The notes below the pieces were generated by a model. That model made no database searches. It was not told the DNA's origin and was given only the letters and a program-made list of their open reading frames with translations. A program made the translations under genes and the position numbers. From Paenibacillus peoriae (GTDB lineage Bacteria > Bacillota > Bacilli > Paenibacillales > Paenibacillaceae): DNA of 64,000 nucleotides. Location: positions 5,427,001 through 5,491,000 of the forward strand of contig NZ_CP092831.1 of the NCBI RefSeq assembly GCF_022531965.1, given 5' to 3'. Of the stretch, positions 41,851-52,866 are shown piece after piece (position 1 is the first letter of the stretch; each line of letters begins with the position of its first letter).

Positions 41851-43557
41851 TTAGATGGCTTTAACGTCACCTTGTTTCACCTCTACCTCTAAAGGCGTTA
41901 CAGCTTCATACAGGTAAGCATCCAGCTCAGCCGTATATTGTCGTTCTTGCGCGGCGCTCCAGCCTGCATGTTCGGACATCCATGCGATGGCGGGCTGTTT
42001 CCAGCGCTTCACCTCGTCAATCTGGAAGAAAAGTGCTCCCGTTCGCCGTATGAAAAAATCAGACGGTGTCACCGTCATTTCCTGTTCCATCGCATACAGG
42101 AGCGGGACACGCACTTCCACAGGCAGTGCCGCTTCCTTCTCGGTAGTCTCCTTCATGCTGCGTGCCGCTATCGCAAACAGCCGCTCTGTGTTGGAGCCAT
42201 AGCGGATTGCCCATGCTCTAGCCGTTTCAGGCGACAGGCCGAGTGCAACACCTGCTGCGGTTTGCTTACCTACGTACGCGTCCCAGCCCGCCGAGCCGCC
42301 TACGCTGCCACCCGAAATCGGGATGTGTCTGGTGCGGCATGCCCGGAAGCTCTGCCCATGCAAGCGCCCCAGCTCCCGTACCGCACGATCCACGACGAGT
42401 TCGGACATTTTCCGGTAGCCCGTCAGCTTGCCGCCTGCAATCGTGATCAGACCTGAACGGGATTCCCAAATTTCGTCCTTACGTGAAATTTCTGAAGGGC
42501 TTTTATCGTCTTCATAAATGAGCGGCCGTACCCCTGCCCAACTGGATTCTACATCCGTAACAGTCAGCTTCACATCCGGGAACATTCCGTTGATCGCTTG
42601 AAGCACATACGCCCGATCTTCGACGGTCATCCGGGGATGCGCCGTATCCCCCTCATACACCGTGTCAGTCGTACCTGCATAAGTTTTTCCATCACGCGGG
42701 ATGGCAAATACCATGCGTCCATCCGGTGTATCGAAGTACACTGCCTGTTTGAGCGGAAAGCGCTCAGCATCGAACACTAGGTGAATACCTTTCGTCAGGC
42801 GTAGCACCTTACCCTCCTTGGAGCGATCCATTTCCCGCAGCGTGTCTACCCATGGTCCAGCTGCATTAATAACCAGCGAAGCTCGAATTTCGTATGGTTT
42901 TCCCGTTACCCGGTCCGTTACGCTTGCACCGCTTATTCGTCCTTTGTCATACAGCAGCTTGTCAGCCTTGGCATAGTTCACCGCCAGCGCCCCTCGTGTA
43001 ACAGCTTCCTTCATGACCTCAATCGTCAGGCGAGCGTCATCTGTACGATACTCCACATAGCTGCCGCTTCCCTTCAGTCCATCACGCTTCAGCAAAGGCT
43101 CGCGCTCTAGTGTAGCCTGGATGTCCAGCATACGACGGCGCTCACTACGCTTAACACCAGCAAGGAAATCATATACCAGCAGCCCGACAGAGGTGGTAAA
43201 TGCGTTAAACGTGCCGCCCTTGTGAAAAGGAAGCAGCATACGCTCCGGTATGGTCACATGTGGGCCATTTTCGAATACGATTGCCCGCTCCTTTCCGACC
43301 TCGGCTACCATCTTAACTTCCAACTGCTTCAAATAGCGAAGACCCCCATGCACTAGCTTGGTCGAGCGGCTGGACGTACCTGCTGCGAAATCCTGCATCT
43401 CCACCAGTGCTGTCTTCAAACCACGATCCGCCGCATCCAGCGCAATACCCGCCCCTGTAATGCCGCCGCCAATGATTAATATATCAAAATGCTCATGTCC
43501 CATACGTTCCAAGACAGCGGTTCTCTCCTGCGCAGCAAATCCCTGTTCTCCCATCAT
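41851..43557 (-). CDS. glpD: aerobic glycerol-3-phosphate dehydrogenase
   Basis: 568 residues, normal for GlpD. The FAD-binding start is DILIIGGGITGAGIALDAADRG, followed by SSRSTKLVHGGLRYL and, further on, GGKLTGYRKMSE. It is a membrane-associated enzyme that oxidises glycerol-3-phosphate to DHAP and feeds electrons to quinone. GGAGGG precedes the ATG. A leader with an intrinsic terminator lies between glpK and glpD, so GlpP antitermination should control it. Confidence 0.95.
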   Translation of the reverse strand: MMGEQGFAAQERTAVLERMGHEHFDILIIGGGITGAGIALDAADRGLKTALVEMQDFAAGTSSRSTKLVHGGLRYLKQLEVKMVAEVGKERAIVFENGPHVTIPERMLLPFHKGGTFNAFTTSVGLLVYDFLAGVKRSERRRMLDIQATLEREPLLKRDGLKGSGSYVEYRTDDARLTIEVMKEAVTRGALAVNYAKADKLLYDKGRISGASVTDRVTGKPYEIRASLVINAAGPWVDTLREMDRSKEGKVLRLTKGIHLVFDAERFPLKQAVYFDTPDGRMVFAIPRDGKTYAGTTDTVYEGDTAHPRMTVEDRAYVLQAINGMFPDVKLTVTDVESSWAGVRPLIYEDDKSPSEISRKDEIWESRSGLITIAGGKLTGYRKMSELVVDRAVRELGRLHGQSFRACRTRHIPISGGSVGGSAGWDAYVGKQTAAGVALGLSPETARAWAIRYGSNTERLFAIAARSMKETTEKEAALPVEVRVPLLYAMEQEMTVTPSDFFIRRTGALFFQIDEVKRWKQPAIAWMSEHAGWSAAQERQYTAELDAYLYEAVTPLEVEVKQGDVKAI

Positions 43558-43619
43558 GTATCCCTCCAGCTTTGTATATATTCACGATGCAATCTGCCAA
43601 CCGAATCATCATAAGGTAC

Positions 43620-43670
43620 AAAAAAAGACCACGAACATCGCTGCGGCGGATGCCGAGCGGTTCATGGTCT
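43620..43670 (-). terminator. glpD leader terminator (probable GlpP target)
   Basis: On the minus strand AGACCATGAAC pairs with GTTCGTGGTCT (43660-43670 / 43626-43636; one mismatch), followed by T7. It sits ~65 bases ahead of glpD. In B. subtilis GlpP bound to glycerol-3-phosphate prevents termination at such a leader; the presence of glpP in the same locus supports this. Confidence 0.75.
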
Positions 43671-43747
43671 CTCCAAGTCTCCTGACGAGTATTAACTTAT
43701 CTATATCGTAGCACACACGATACGCTATGAAAAGGGAAATCTGCCTG

Positions 43748-45852
<2,105 letters not shown>

Positions 45853-45898
45853 GGATATCCCCCTTAGGCTGAATGTCGGTCAAACTCGTTCAAATTTT

Positions 45899-45936
45899 AT
45901 ATTATCACTCTGTTCGACGAACGTGAAGCGGTTTCA
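45899..45936 (-). promoter_or_regulatory. glpPK promoter with cre-like box
   Basis: On the minus strand TTCACG (45922-45927), 17 bases, TAATAT (45899-45904). GTGAAGCGGTTTCA at 45923-45936 (plus strand) fits the CcpA cre consensus at 8 of 10 fixed positions and overlaps the -35, which fits catabolite repression of glycerol use. Confidence 0.5.
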
Positions 45937-45952
45937 TTGCAGATATGTATAA

Positions 45953-45997
45953 AGGCTGCCTTCCCTGCAATAGATGTCAGCAGGAAGAAGACAGCCT
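45953..45997 (-). terminator. terminator after the alpha/beta hydrolase gene
   Basis: AGGCTG...CAGCCT with an inner CTTCC-TGC / GCAGGAAG stem; a TTTAT run follows on the minus strand. Confidence 0.65.
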
Positions 45998-46057
45998 AAT
46001 CATTCAAAGAACTGGATCAAATCACACGACGACACCCTTAAAATGCTCTATAGTGTA

Positions 46058-47011
46058 CTAGCCCTCAAACCCTTGGCGCAGCCATGAGGTAGCGAGCATG
46101 ATCGCACCGCGCTTGGCCGCGGTTTCAGACAATGGGTTCAGCATCACAAAGTCGTGGATGATGCCCTGAAAGCGTGCAGCGGTCACATCCACCCCCGCTT
46201 CACGTAGCTTGTCCGCATAGGCCTCGCCTTCATCGCGCAGCACATCGGCCTCACCTGTAATGACCAGCGCACGTGGTAGCCCTTCGAGCTGTTCTGTGGT
46301 GGCACGTAATGGGGACGCCGTGATCTGCGCTCGTTCGTTGGGATCCGTCGTATATTGATCCCAAAACCATTGCATCCCTTCGCGGCTCAGGAAATATCCT
46401 GTGGCGAACTCATGATATGATTCTGTGTCAAAGGAAGCATCCGTCACTGGATAGAACAGCAACTGCTGGCGAATGGTAGGGCCGCTACGTTCTTTGGCCA
46501 GCAGCGTTACGGCCGCCGTCATATTACCGCCCACACTGTCTCCGGCTACCGTCAGCGTATCGGGCTTCAGCCCATGCTCGCGTCCGTGCTGTGCCACCCA
46601 TTGAACGACCGCGTAAATTTCCTCAATCGCCGTCGGATATTTAGCTTCAGGGGACAAGCTGTATTCTGGAAATACAACTGCTGCCTGTGAGCCGACTGCC
46701 AATTCACGAATCAGGCGATCATGCGTATGAGCATTACCGAATACCCAGCCTGCTCCGTGAATATATACAATGACCGGGAGATCGCTTGTCACCTGTTGTG
46801 GGCGAACAATTCTGACCTTCACCTCACCGCCAGGCCCGCCTGGAATAGTTAGATCTTCTACATCTGCGGCAGGTTTGTCTGCTGGGCCGGATTGAACCTC
46901 ATTGACCGTTTCACGTCCTTTTTCAGGACCCAAATCATATAGAAACGGAGGCTTGGCATTATCGTCTGCAAATTTCTGTGCTGCGGGTTCAAGCTGTACT
47001 TTTTTACTCAT
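46058..47011 (-). CDS. alpha/beta hydrolase, HSL-type esterase
   Basis: 317 residues. VIVYIHGAGWVFGNAHTH is the HGGGW-type oxyanion region, GDSVGGNMTAA the nucleophile elbow, EADVLRDEGEAYAD carries the acid and FQGIIHDFVML the catalytic His. No signal peptide, so probably a cytosolic esterase acting on short acyl esters. Monocistronic. Confidence 0.88.
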   Translation of the reverse strand: MSKKVQLEPAAQKFADDNAKPPFLYDLGPEKGRETVNEVQSGPADKPAADVEDLTIPGGPGGEVKVRIVRPQQVTSDLPVIVYIHGAGWVFGNAHTHDRLIRELAVGSQAAVVFPEYSLSPEAKYPTAIEEIYAVVQWVAQHGREHGLKPDTLTVAGDSVGGNMTAAVTLLAKERSGPTIRQQLLFYPVTDASFDTESYHEFATGYFLSREGMQWFWDQYTTDPNERAQITASPLRATTEQLEGLPRALVITGEADVLRDEGEAYADKLREAGVDVTAARFQGIIHDFVMLNPLSETAAKRGAIMLATSWLRQGFEG

Positions 47012-47151
47012 ATCGATTCACTCTTCCTTTCTTTTCTGTGGTCTACATATATCCATTTTGGCTTAAGTTTGCTCATTCAGTTTTACCTTATATATTTAAA
47101 CGAGTTCCTCTCTTTCCAATCGGAGGACTTTAGTTTGCCCAACAGAAGAGC

Positions 47152-47187
47152 TTGACTTTTATTTTATATTGTAACTATAATAGTTAC
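47152..47187 (+). promoter_or_regulatory. promoter with perfect 17-bp operator for the NAD(P)-binding gene
   Basis: TTGACT (47152-47157), 18 bases, TATAAT (47176-47181). The perfect inverted repeat GTAACTATAATAGTTAC (47171-47187) covers the -10. Such ACTAT-N-ATAGT sites resemble those of HxlR/DUF24 (YodB/CatR-type) thiol-stress repressors; the regulator is not in the window. Confidence 0.7.
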
Positions 47188-47271
47188 ATATTAAAGTTCG
47201 TAAATGCACTGAGTACACTTACGATCAAACGAATGAATCATCCACATCATATTTATAGGAGGCTATCTATT

Positions 47272-47907
47272 ATGAAAATTGCAGTTATTGGTGCAACCGG
47301 TAAAGCAGGAAATAATATCGTAAAAGAAGCATTAGACAGAGGGCATGAAGTAACCGCCATCGTCCGTGACTCGTCCAAAGTAACAGAAAGTCGTGCTACT
47401 GTGGTACAAAAAGACGTTTTTGATCTGAAAACAGATGATCTGAAAGGTTTTGACGTAGTTGTTAATGCATTTGCCGCTCCACTCGGACAAGAGCATCTGC
47501 ATGTCGATGCAGGTAACGTACTGATCGAAGCCCTGCGTAATGTATCCGGTACTCGCCTGATTGTCGTAGGTGGTGCAGGCAGCTTGTTCACTGATGAATC
47601 CCAAACACTTTTGGTAAAAGACGCTCCTGGCTTCCCTGATTTCGTATATCCAACAGCCAACAACCAAGGAAAAAACCTGGAAATTTTGCGTGGTACCAGC
47701 GACCTGAACTGGACCTTTATTAGCCCTTCTGCGGAATTTGCACTGGGTAAACGTACAGGCTCTTACCAAGTAGGAAAAGACACACTGTTGGTTAATTCCA
47801 AAGGTGCAAGCTATGTCAGTTACGAAGATTATGCAGTTGCCGTAGTGGACGAAATCGAAAAACCACAACATCTGAACCAACGCTTCACAGTGGTGTCCGA
47901 GTCCTAA
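47272..47907 (+). CDS. NAD(P)-binding oxidoreductase, NmrA/SDR-a5-like (YwnB type)
   Basis: 211 residues from ATG 47272, directly after AGGAGG; the open frame from 47152 runs through the promoter and is not coding. The Rossmann start MKIAVIGATGKAGNNIV and the phrases VVNAFAAPLG, LIVVGGAGSLF and SPSAEFALGKRTG fit the atypical SDR family that includes YwnB/YesF. These often serve quinone or thiol-stress responses and lack the usual YxxxK. Confidence 0.85.
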   Translation: MKIAVIGATGKAGNNIVKEALDRGHEVTAIVRDSSKVTESRATVVQKDVFDLKTDDLKGFDVVVNAFAAPLGQEHLHVDAGNVLIEALRNVSGTRLIVVGGAGSLFTDESQTLLVKDAPGFPDFVYPTANNQGKNLEILRGTSDLNWTFISPSAEFALGKRTGSYQVGKDTLLVNSKGASYVSYEDYAVAVVDEIEKPQHLNQRFTVVSES

Positions 47908-47936
47908 TTTCTCTATTCTTGCAGCACATTTAGCAT

Positions 47937-48043
47937 AAAAAAGACCCTTCGCCCATGTTCTCATGCTGCATGGAAAGTCCGCTCTACTCTAAAATCGGAC
48001 TTTCCATGCACACTATGAGAAACTGAACCCGAAGGGTCTTTTT
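47937..48043. terminator. long nested inverted repeat, bidirectional terminator
   Basis: Three stems are nested: AAAAAGACCCTTCG (from 47937) with CGAAGGGTCTTTTT (48030-48043), GTTCTCAT (47957-47964) with ATGAGAAC (48015-48022), and a perfect 15-bp inner stem (47967-47981 / 47996-48010). Ts follow on either strand. It lies between convergent genes, the antiporter being on the minus strand. Confidence 0.8.
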
Positions 48044-48066
48044 GTTATGACCTGTTGATACTCTCA

Positions 48067-49254
48067 TTACAACTTATCAATGCTGGCCTTCTTTTCTGTA
48101 TCGTGAGCGGAAGTCTCCCTCTTATCGCTAAAACACAGCTTGAGAATTGGAGGTGCAGCCAACGTTGTCAAAATGACGGCAATGATCACGGATGTAAAAT
48201 ATTGCTGTGCCAACAGACCCGACTGTAGACCGGTAGCTGCAATAATAAGTGCGACCTCGCCACGTGATATCATACCGGAGCCAATCGCAAGAGAAGAACG
48301 GTTATTGAAGCCCGTCAGCCGCGCGCCGAGGCCTCCTCCCACTAACTTCGTCACCAGCGCAATCAGTGTCAAAACAACAACAAATCCGAGCTGCTGCCCT
48401 ACTCCCTCAAAGGAAACATTTAATCCAATGCTGACAAAAAAAACAGGAACAAAGATGGAATAAGCGATGGGTTCCACCTTTTCTTCTACGACGTGCTTAA
48501 AGCTTGTTTGTGCAATGGCAATCCCGGCAGCAAAAGCCCCGATAATGCCCGCCATCCCCAACATATCTGCAAAATACGCAAACCCAAAGCAAATAATCAA
48601 CGCAGTCGTGATGACTGCTTCAGTCACCTTGAGTGGAGCGAGTATTTTCATAATCCACGGAACAACGAACCAGCCCCCCAGAATAGCTACGACGAAGAAA
48701 ACTAGCTTTTTGCCAACAAGAAGTCCCAGCGAAGTCTCTCCACCCATACCGAATATACTCATTACTACCGCTAGCAGTACCACAACAAGCACATCGTCCA
48801 GCACCGCCGCACCCAAAATGGTCGAGCCCTCTCGGGTATTCAGCTTGTTCATATCCTTGAGCACCTGTACGGTAATACTTACCGAGGTAGCACTCAGAAT
48901 GATCCCTAGAAACCAGCCTTCATGCACCGAGAATCCAAAGGCTTCCCCTACACCAAAACCACAAATTAGCGGTAAAATAATACCTCCAACCGCCACAGCT
49001 ACCGCAGGCTTCCAATTACGTCGAAGTTGATCCAGATCCGTCTCCAGTCCAGCAATGAACATCAGCAACAGCACGCCGATTTCAGACATATCATGAATCA
49101 GCGAATCATTCTCAACCCATCCTAATACCGCTGGGCCCAGCACAATTCCTGCGATCAGCTTTCCTAGCACTGCTGGTTGACCGAGCCTGACAGACACATG
49201 ACCCGCGACTTTTGTGAACAACAGAATCAGCAGAAGATACAATATAAATTGCAT
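48067..49254 (-). CDS. CPA2-type Na+(K+)/H+ antiporter
   Basis: 395 residues, about 12 membrane helices. GKLIAGIVLGPAVLGW, GVLLLMFIAGLETDLDQLRRNW, SATSVSITVQVLKDMNKL, GAAVLDDVLVVVLLA and FFVSIGLNVSF are family signatures (KefB/NapA/GerN type). There is no C-terminal TrkA-N/RCK domain; the tail is short. It exchanges monovalent cations for protons at the cell membrane. Confidence 0.9.
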   Translation of the reverse strand: MQFILYLLLILLFTKVAGHVSVRLGQPAVLGKLIAGIVLGPAVLGWVENDSLIHDMSEIGVLLLMFIAGLETDLDQLRRNWKPAVAVAVGGIILPLICGFGVGEAFGFSVHEGWFLGIILSATSVSITVQVLKDMNKLNTREGSTILGAAVLDDVLVVVLLAVVMSIFGMGGETSLGLLVGKKLVFFVVAILGGWFVVPWIMKILAPLKVTEAVITTALIICFGFAYFADMLGMAGIIGAFAAGIAIAQTSFKHVVEEKVEPIAYSIFVPVFFVSIGLNVSFEGVGQQLGFVVVLTLIALVTKLVGGGLGARLTGFNNRSSLAIGSGMISRGEVALIIAATGLQSGLLAQQYFTSVIIAVILTTLAAPPILKLCFSDKRETSAHDTEKKASIDKL

Positions 49255-49436
49255 AGGCTGATAACCTCCTTTTGTTTAATCCTTGAACTTATTTGCAAAA
49301 ATCCCATAAGCGACTTCCAATGAACAAGATATAGATCGGAGCGACTGGAATCGAATTTTGCAAATCCTAATCATAAAATGTAAAACAAACGTGCAAAATA
49401 TGTGTCTGACCTTAACGGACAGCTCGCAAAATAAAA

Positions 49437-49503
49437 AGGGGAACCCGAAATACAGCACAGGTTCCCCTAAAAAGACATAAAGGAGCCTTGGTGACAGGCT
49501 CCT
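49437..49503 (-). terminator. two hairpins after the GNAT gene
   Basis: AGGGGAACC/GGTTCCCCT (49437-49445 / 49460-49468), followed on the minus strand by T5, and AGGAGCCT/AGGCTCCT (49481-49488 / 49496-49503). The 49255-49608 gap otherwise shows no credible gene. Confidence 0.75.
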
Positions 49504-49608
49504 CCGGTAATTCATATCTTCATTTGATGTTGTCGGTCATACTTGCGCAAACAAGCAACTTTATCTTTTAATTATATCTCTTCTGTTAACCCGTGTAAAC
49601 GTGCTGAA

Positions 49609-50199
49609 TCAATTTTCTACTTTTTTCACGTAGCGGTCGCGGTATTCGTGGTCCAGCATACTCATCAGAATCGAATCATGGTATTCATAATTGTAGAATA
49701 AAGCATCCCGTTGTACACCTTCGCGCTGAAAGCCTACTTTTTCATAGCAACGAATGGCACGTTCATTAAAATCAAATACATTCAGCTCAATCCGATGCAG
49801 GTTACAGATACCGAATCCGTAACCCAGCATGAGCACAAGCGCTCCGGTGCCGTAGCCCTTCCCCTGATTTCCCTGCTCATTGATCGCAATACGGATGTTG
49901 GCACTGCGATTCAGGCTGTCCATATCCTGCAGAGCTATATCTCCGATGACACGATCATCTTCGCGAAGCGCAATCAAGAGCAGCAGGCTTGAGGAATCCT
50001 GTCCTTTAGCTTCAATATAACGGGCAATTTGATCCTTGGTAAAGCTGCGTTGTGTGCCTGTCAGCCTCCGCACATCCTGATGGAACAATGTATTATAGTA
50101 TAGCTCGGTGTCCTCCACGTTAACGGGACGCAAGTACACCCGAGATCCTTCAAGTAACCGTGCCACAGGCTCTGAGGCTGAAGTTTGTTGAGTCATCAT
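49609..50199 (-). CDS. GNAT N-acetyltransferase, RimJ/SpeG-like
   Basis: 196 residues from ATG 50199 (GGGAGAG just before; M at 50196 is also possible). VYLRPVNVEDTELYYN start, NQGKGYGTGALVLMLGYGF acetyl-CoA loop and HRIELNVFDFNERAIRCYEKVGFQREG end are typical. Substrate unknown. Probably cytosolic. Confidence 0.9.
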   Translation of the reverse strand: MMTQQTSASEPVARLLEGSRVYLRPVNVEDTELYYNTLFHQDVRRLTGTQRSFTKDQIARYIEAKGQDSSSLLLLIALREDDRVIGDIALQDMDSLNRSANIRIAINEQGNQGKGYGTGALVLMLGYGFGICNLHRIELNVFDFNERAIRCYEKVGFQREGVQRDALFYNYEYHDSILMSMLDHEYRDRYVKKVEN

Positions 50200-50261
50200 G
50201 ATCTCTCCCATGCTAAAAATATAAATGACGAAAATCGAAGTAAATTATTGCGCAAGTTTGA

Positions 50262-51623
50262 CTACGCAAGGTCTGCATTTTGCTCCGTAGTCAGGCTAGA
50301 ATCAGCGAGGGACTCGCGCCAAATTACGGATTGAAGCAGTAGTCCTGCCAAACCCAGAATTCCAACAGTCATTCCGATCCAGACAAAAGCCGTTCCCGCC
50401 CCTGCTATTCGGATCAATACTCCCCCGGCAAGCGGCGAAACGACCATGATTGCTCCAATCACGGTACTTTGGATACCGAAGACGCGTCCTACCATATCAG
50501 CAGGGGTTTTGGCTTGTAATATATAGTTCTGGGTGATAATGTACAGGCCGTTGCCCACGCCCAGCACAGCCCCGATCATAAGCAGTACGGGCCATCCTGT
50601 TCCGGGTTGCGCCCAGCCTAAAGCAGCAATAGCTCCGCCAACCAGTACATACCCACCACCAAGCCCCCAGCCTGCACTTATGCGATTCAAGCGATTAAGC
50701 ACAAGCATGCAGCCGACGGCGCCAGCACCAATGGCTGAAACCAGCCAGCCAAGCAGTGACTCATTACCCGGAGCGAGCACTCGCAGCAGCGTAGGGAACT
50801 GGTAGTCGATCATGAGAATGGCGATTAAGCCGAAAAGTCCGAATATGAGCGTATGCAAAAGCATTCGACTGCGCCATAAGAACGCCCAGCCCTCACGCCA
50901 TTGGTTGAAAAAGCGAGATGCGCGGACATGCTCCTCCCGCATTTTGACTTCATCAGCCTCAGGCGCTGTATGCGTAGCAGACTTTCCATGCTGCTCGGCT
51001 GCAACAGCTTGTTGGTCTGGGCTGACCAGCGCCGGACCGATTCCGCGAAGCGGCCACAGCAGCAGGCCGGAACAGAGGCGCAGCAATGCATTGAGAATAA
51101 TGCATGCCTGGGGAGACAACACAGTCAAGGTCATAGCGCCCAGTAGCGGCCCTGCCACTTTGGAGGCCTGATTGACCAACCCATTCAGCGAGGTCGCCCG
51201 AAACAGGTCGTCGCTGGCGACTACCGTGCGGGTCAAGCCTTGCTGTGAAGGCATTTGAAATACGCCAGCCGCCGCGCGCAGACCGAGCAAAGGCAGTAGC
51301 CACACCGGACCCGGGACGGCGAGAATGGCCAGCGTCAATAAGGCAATAGCTGCATCGCAGACGATCATCAGCCGGGCCTTGTGTACCCGGTCAGCTAACG
51401 TGCCCGCGATGGAACCGAGCAGCAGACCCGGTAGCGCCATCACTACCGGAATCAGCGCAATCAGCATAGGGTCAGCTTCCCAGCGATAAGCAACAAGCAC
51501 CTGAATGGCGATAGCATCAAACCAATCGCCAAAGGAAGCAGCCGTGTGCGCCGCAAACATCCGCCGAAAACGGCCATTGCGCCAAATGCTAGGCGCGGAT
51601 TGGAATTCCTTCTTTTCCTTCAT
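50262..51623 (-). CDS. MFS transporter (MFS_3, macrolide/enterobactin exporter-like)
   Basis: 453 residues with 12 hydrophobic helices and a long central loop (QQAVAAEQHGKSATH to REEHVRASRFF) between helices 6 and 7. FGDWFDAIAIQVLVAYRW, LADRVHKARLMIVCDA (motif A) and MVGRVFGIQSTVIG fit MFS_3 exporters. The substrate is unknown. Confidence 0.85.
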   Translation of the reverse strand: MKEKKEFQSAPSIWRNGRFRRMFAAHTAASFGDWFDAIAIQVLVAYRWEADPMLIALIPVVMALPGLLLGSIAGTLADRVHKARLMIVCDAAIALLTLAILAVPGPVWLLPLLGLRAAAGVFQMPSQQGLTRTVVASDDLFRATSLNGLVNQASKVAGPLLGAMTLTVLSPQACIILNALLRLCSGLLLWPLRGIGPALVSPDQQAVAAEQHGKSATHTAPEADEVKMREEHVRASRFFNQWREGWAFLWRSRMLLHTLIFGLFGLIAILMIDYQFPTLLRVLAPGNESLLGWLVSAIGAGAVGCMLVLNRLNRISAGWGLGGGYVLVGGAIAALGWAQPGTGWPVLLMIGAVLGVGNGLYIITQNYILQAKTPADMVGRVFGIQSTVIGAIMVVSPLAGGVLIRIAGAGTAFVWIGMTVGILGLAGLLLQSVIWRESLADSSLTTEQNADLA

Positions 51624-51714
51624 TATCTACTCACCCTGCTCTCATTTTCAGCTTTTTTAGCAATAAGAACATTCTAGCGGGTCTATATCAGAGAAAAGTC
51701 AGACAGCTAAAAAA

Positions 51715-52866
51715 TCAGGCCATTGAGATTGTCTGCTCCAGCCAGCGCCTTAGCGCTGGACGATGCAGTATTAAACTGTTATCCCGGTCAAGCTGGTCAT
51801 ATTGAGCGGCATACTTCTCTTCCAGCGCTGGATAGGAACCGCAAAGCTTCAGGAACGAGCGAATTTGACATACCGCTTTGATTTGTAGCAATTCCTGTTT
51901 AGCCATATCAAGGGTATCCAATCCCTCATCCATGAGCCGCTCGGCGTTATCCACATCTCCAGTACGCAACAGCATAAGCCCGCGCATCATCCGATAACGG
52001 CCCAGCTCGCGCAAAAACGGGGCCTCCGACAGCATGCCTTCCAGACGATCAGACAGTTCGGCAGCCTTTTCCATATGATTGGCAACCAGATGCATATACA
52101 TCTCCATCAGCGCAACAGGCATCACAAAATTATCGAGATTATCCCGTTCCATGACCATCATGGTCAGTGGCAGACCTTCCTGGGCGTGTTCAGGTTGTCC
52201 GTTCTCTACATAAGCCTCCAGAATGTTGAGAATACGCAATTCCCGCTCCTGCGCTTCAGATAGCAATCCACTGGAAAGCGCACGCTCACATAGGACAAGC
52301 CCCTCATCCGTCACCCCTGCTGTGCACATATATAGCAGTAGCATCCAATACAATCGATCTGCGGGAGCAAAGTCCTCCCGTTCCAAGAACCAAGGCACAT
52401 CCGCCTGTACAAAACGGGTATACATTTGATAAAAGACAGACAATTCAAAACCCATCTGCTCCTGCTGGGCAGCCAGCGCTACGATGGAATTTCCCTGCCC
52501 CAACAGCTGGTATTTGCGGAATAGTCCATGTACGGCGTCTTGCACCTCCTGATCGTGCAAGGACGGATGATTCTGTGGCTGCACGTCAGTCAAGGTCAAG
52601 CTGTAGCCATACCCTCTGACCGTATGAATACGGAGACCATCCCATGACTTAAGTTTTTTGCGCAATCTGTAGATATGATCATCTACCGTACGCTCCACCG
52701 GATACTCCAGCGGCCACACCCGATCCAGCAGTTGTTCACGGGTGAACACCTGGTTCCGGTTATCGTACAGAAAGCGCAACAGCGCAAACTCTTTAGCCAA
52801 CAACATAACACGACCTGCACTACAAATCACACTGTAACCGTCTGCATCAAATTGCAGTCTGATCAT
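51715..52866 (-). CDS. winged-helix (OmpR-type) regulator with TPR-like domain
   Basis: 383 residues from ATG 52866 (GGAGGCGAGGTGG before it). The N-terminal ~95 residues are a trans_reg_C winged helix (LAKEFALLRFLYDNRNQVFTREQLLDRVW, TVDDHIYRLRKKL, IHTVRGYGYSL). The remainder is helical, with repeats such as ALSSGLLSEAQERELRILNILEAYVENGQPEHA, suggesting TPR/BTAD. There is no receiver domain. It overlaps the end of the upstream CynX-like transporter gene by 20 bases, so it probably regulates that gene or its neighbours. Confidence 0.8.
   Translation of the reverse strand: MIRLQFDADGYSVICSAGRVMLLAKEFALLRFLYDNRNQVFTREQLLDRVWPLEYPVERTVDDHIYRLRKKLKSWDGLRIHTVRGYGYSLTLTDVQPQNHPSLHDQEVQDAVHGLFRKYQLLGQGNSIVALAAQQEQMGFELSVFYQMYTRFVQADVPWFLEREDFAPADRLYWMLLLYMCTAGVTDEGLVLCERALSSGLLSEAQERELRILNILEAYVENGQPEHAQEGLPLTMMVMERDNLDNFVMPVALMEMYMHLVANHMEKAAELSDRLEGMLSEAPFLRELGRYRMMRGLMLLRTGDVDNAERLMDEGLDTLDMAKQELLQIKAVCQIRSFLKLCGSYPALEEKYAAQYDQLDRDNSLILHRPALRRWLEQTISMA

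Noticed and set aside
47152..47271. 40-residue N-terminal extension of the NAD(P)-binding protein
   Set aside because: It would overlie the promoter and operator; AGGAGG and ATG 47272 give the proper Rossmann start.
49276..49515. 79-residue minus-strand frame
   Set aside because: It spans two terminator hairpins, lacks a ribosome site and has no protein-like pattern.
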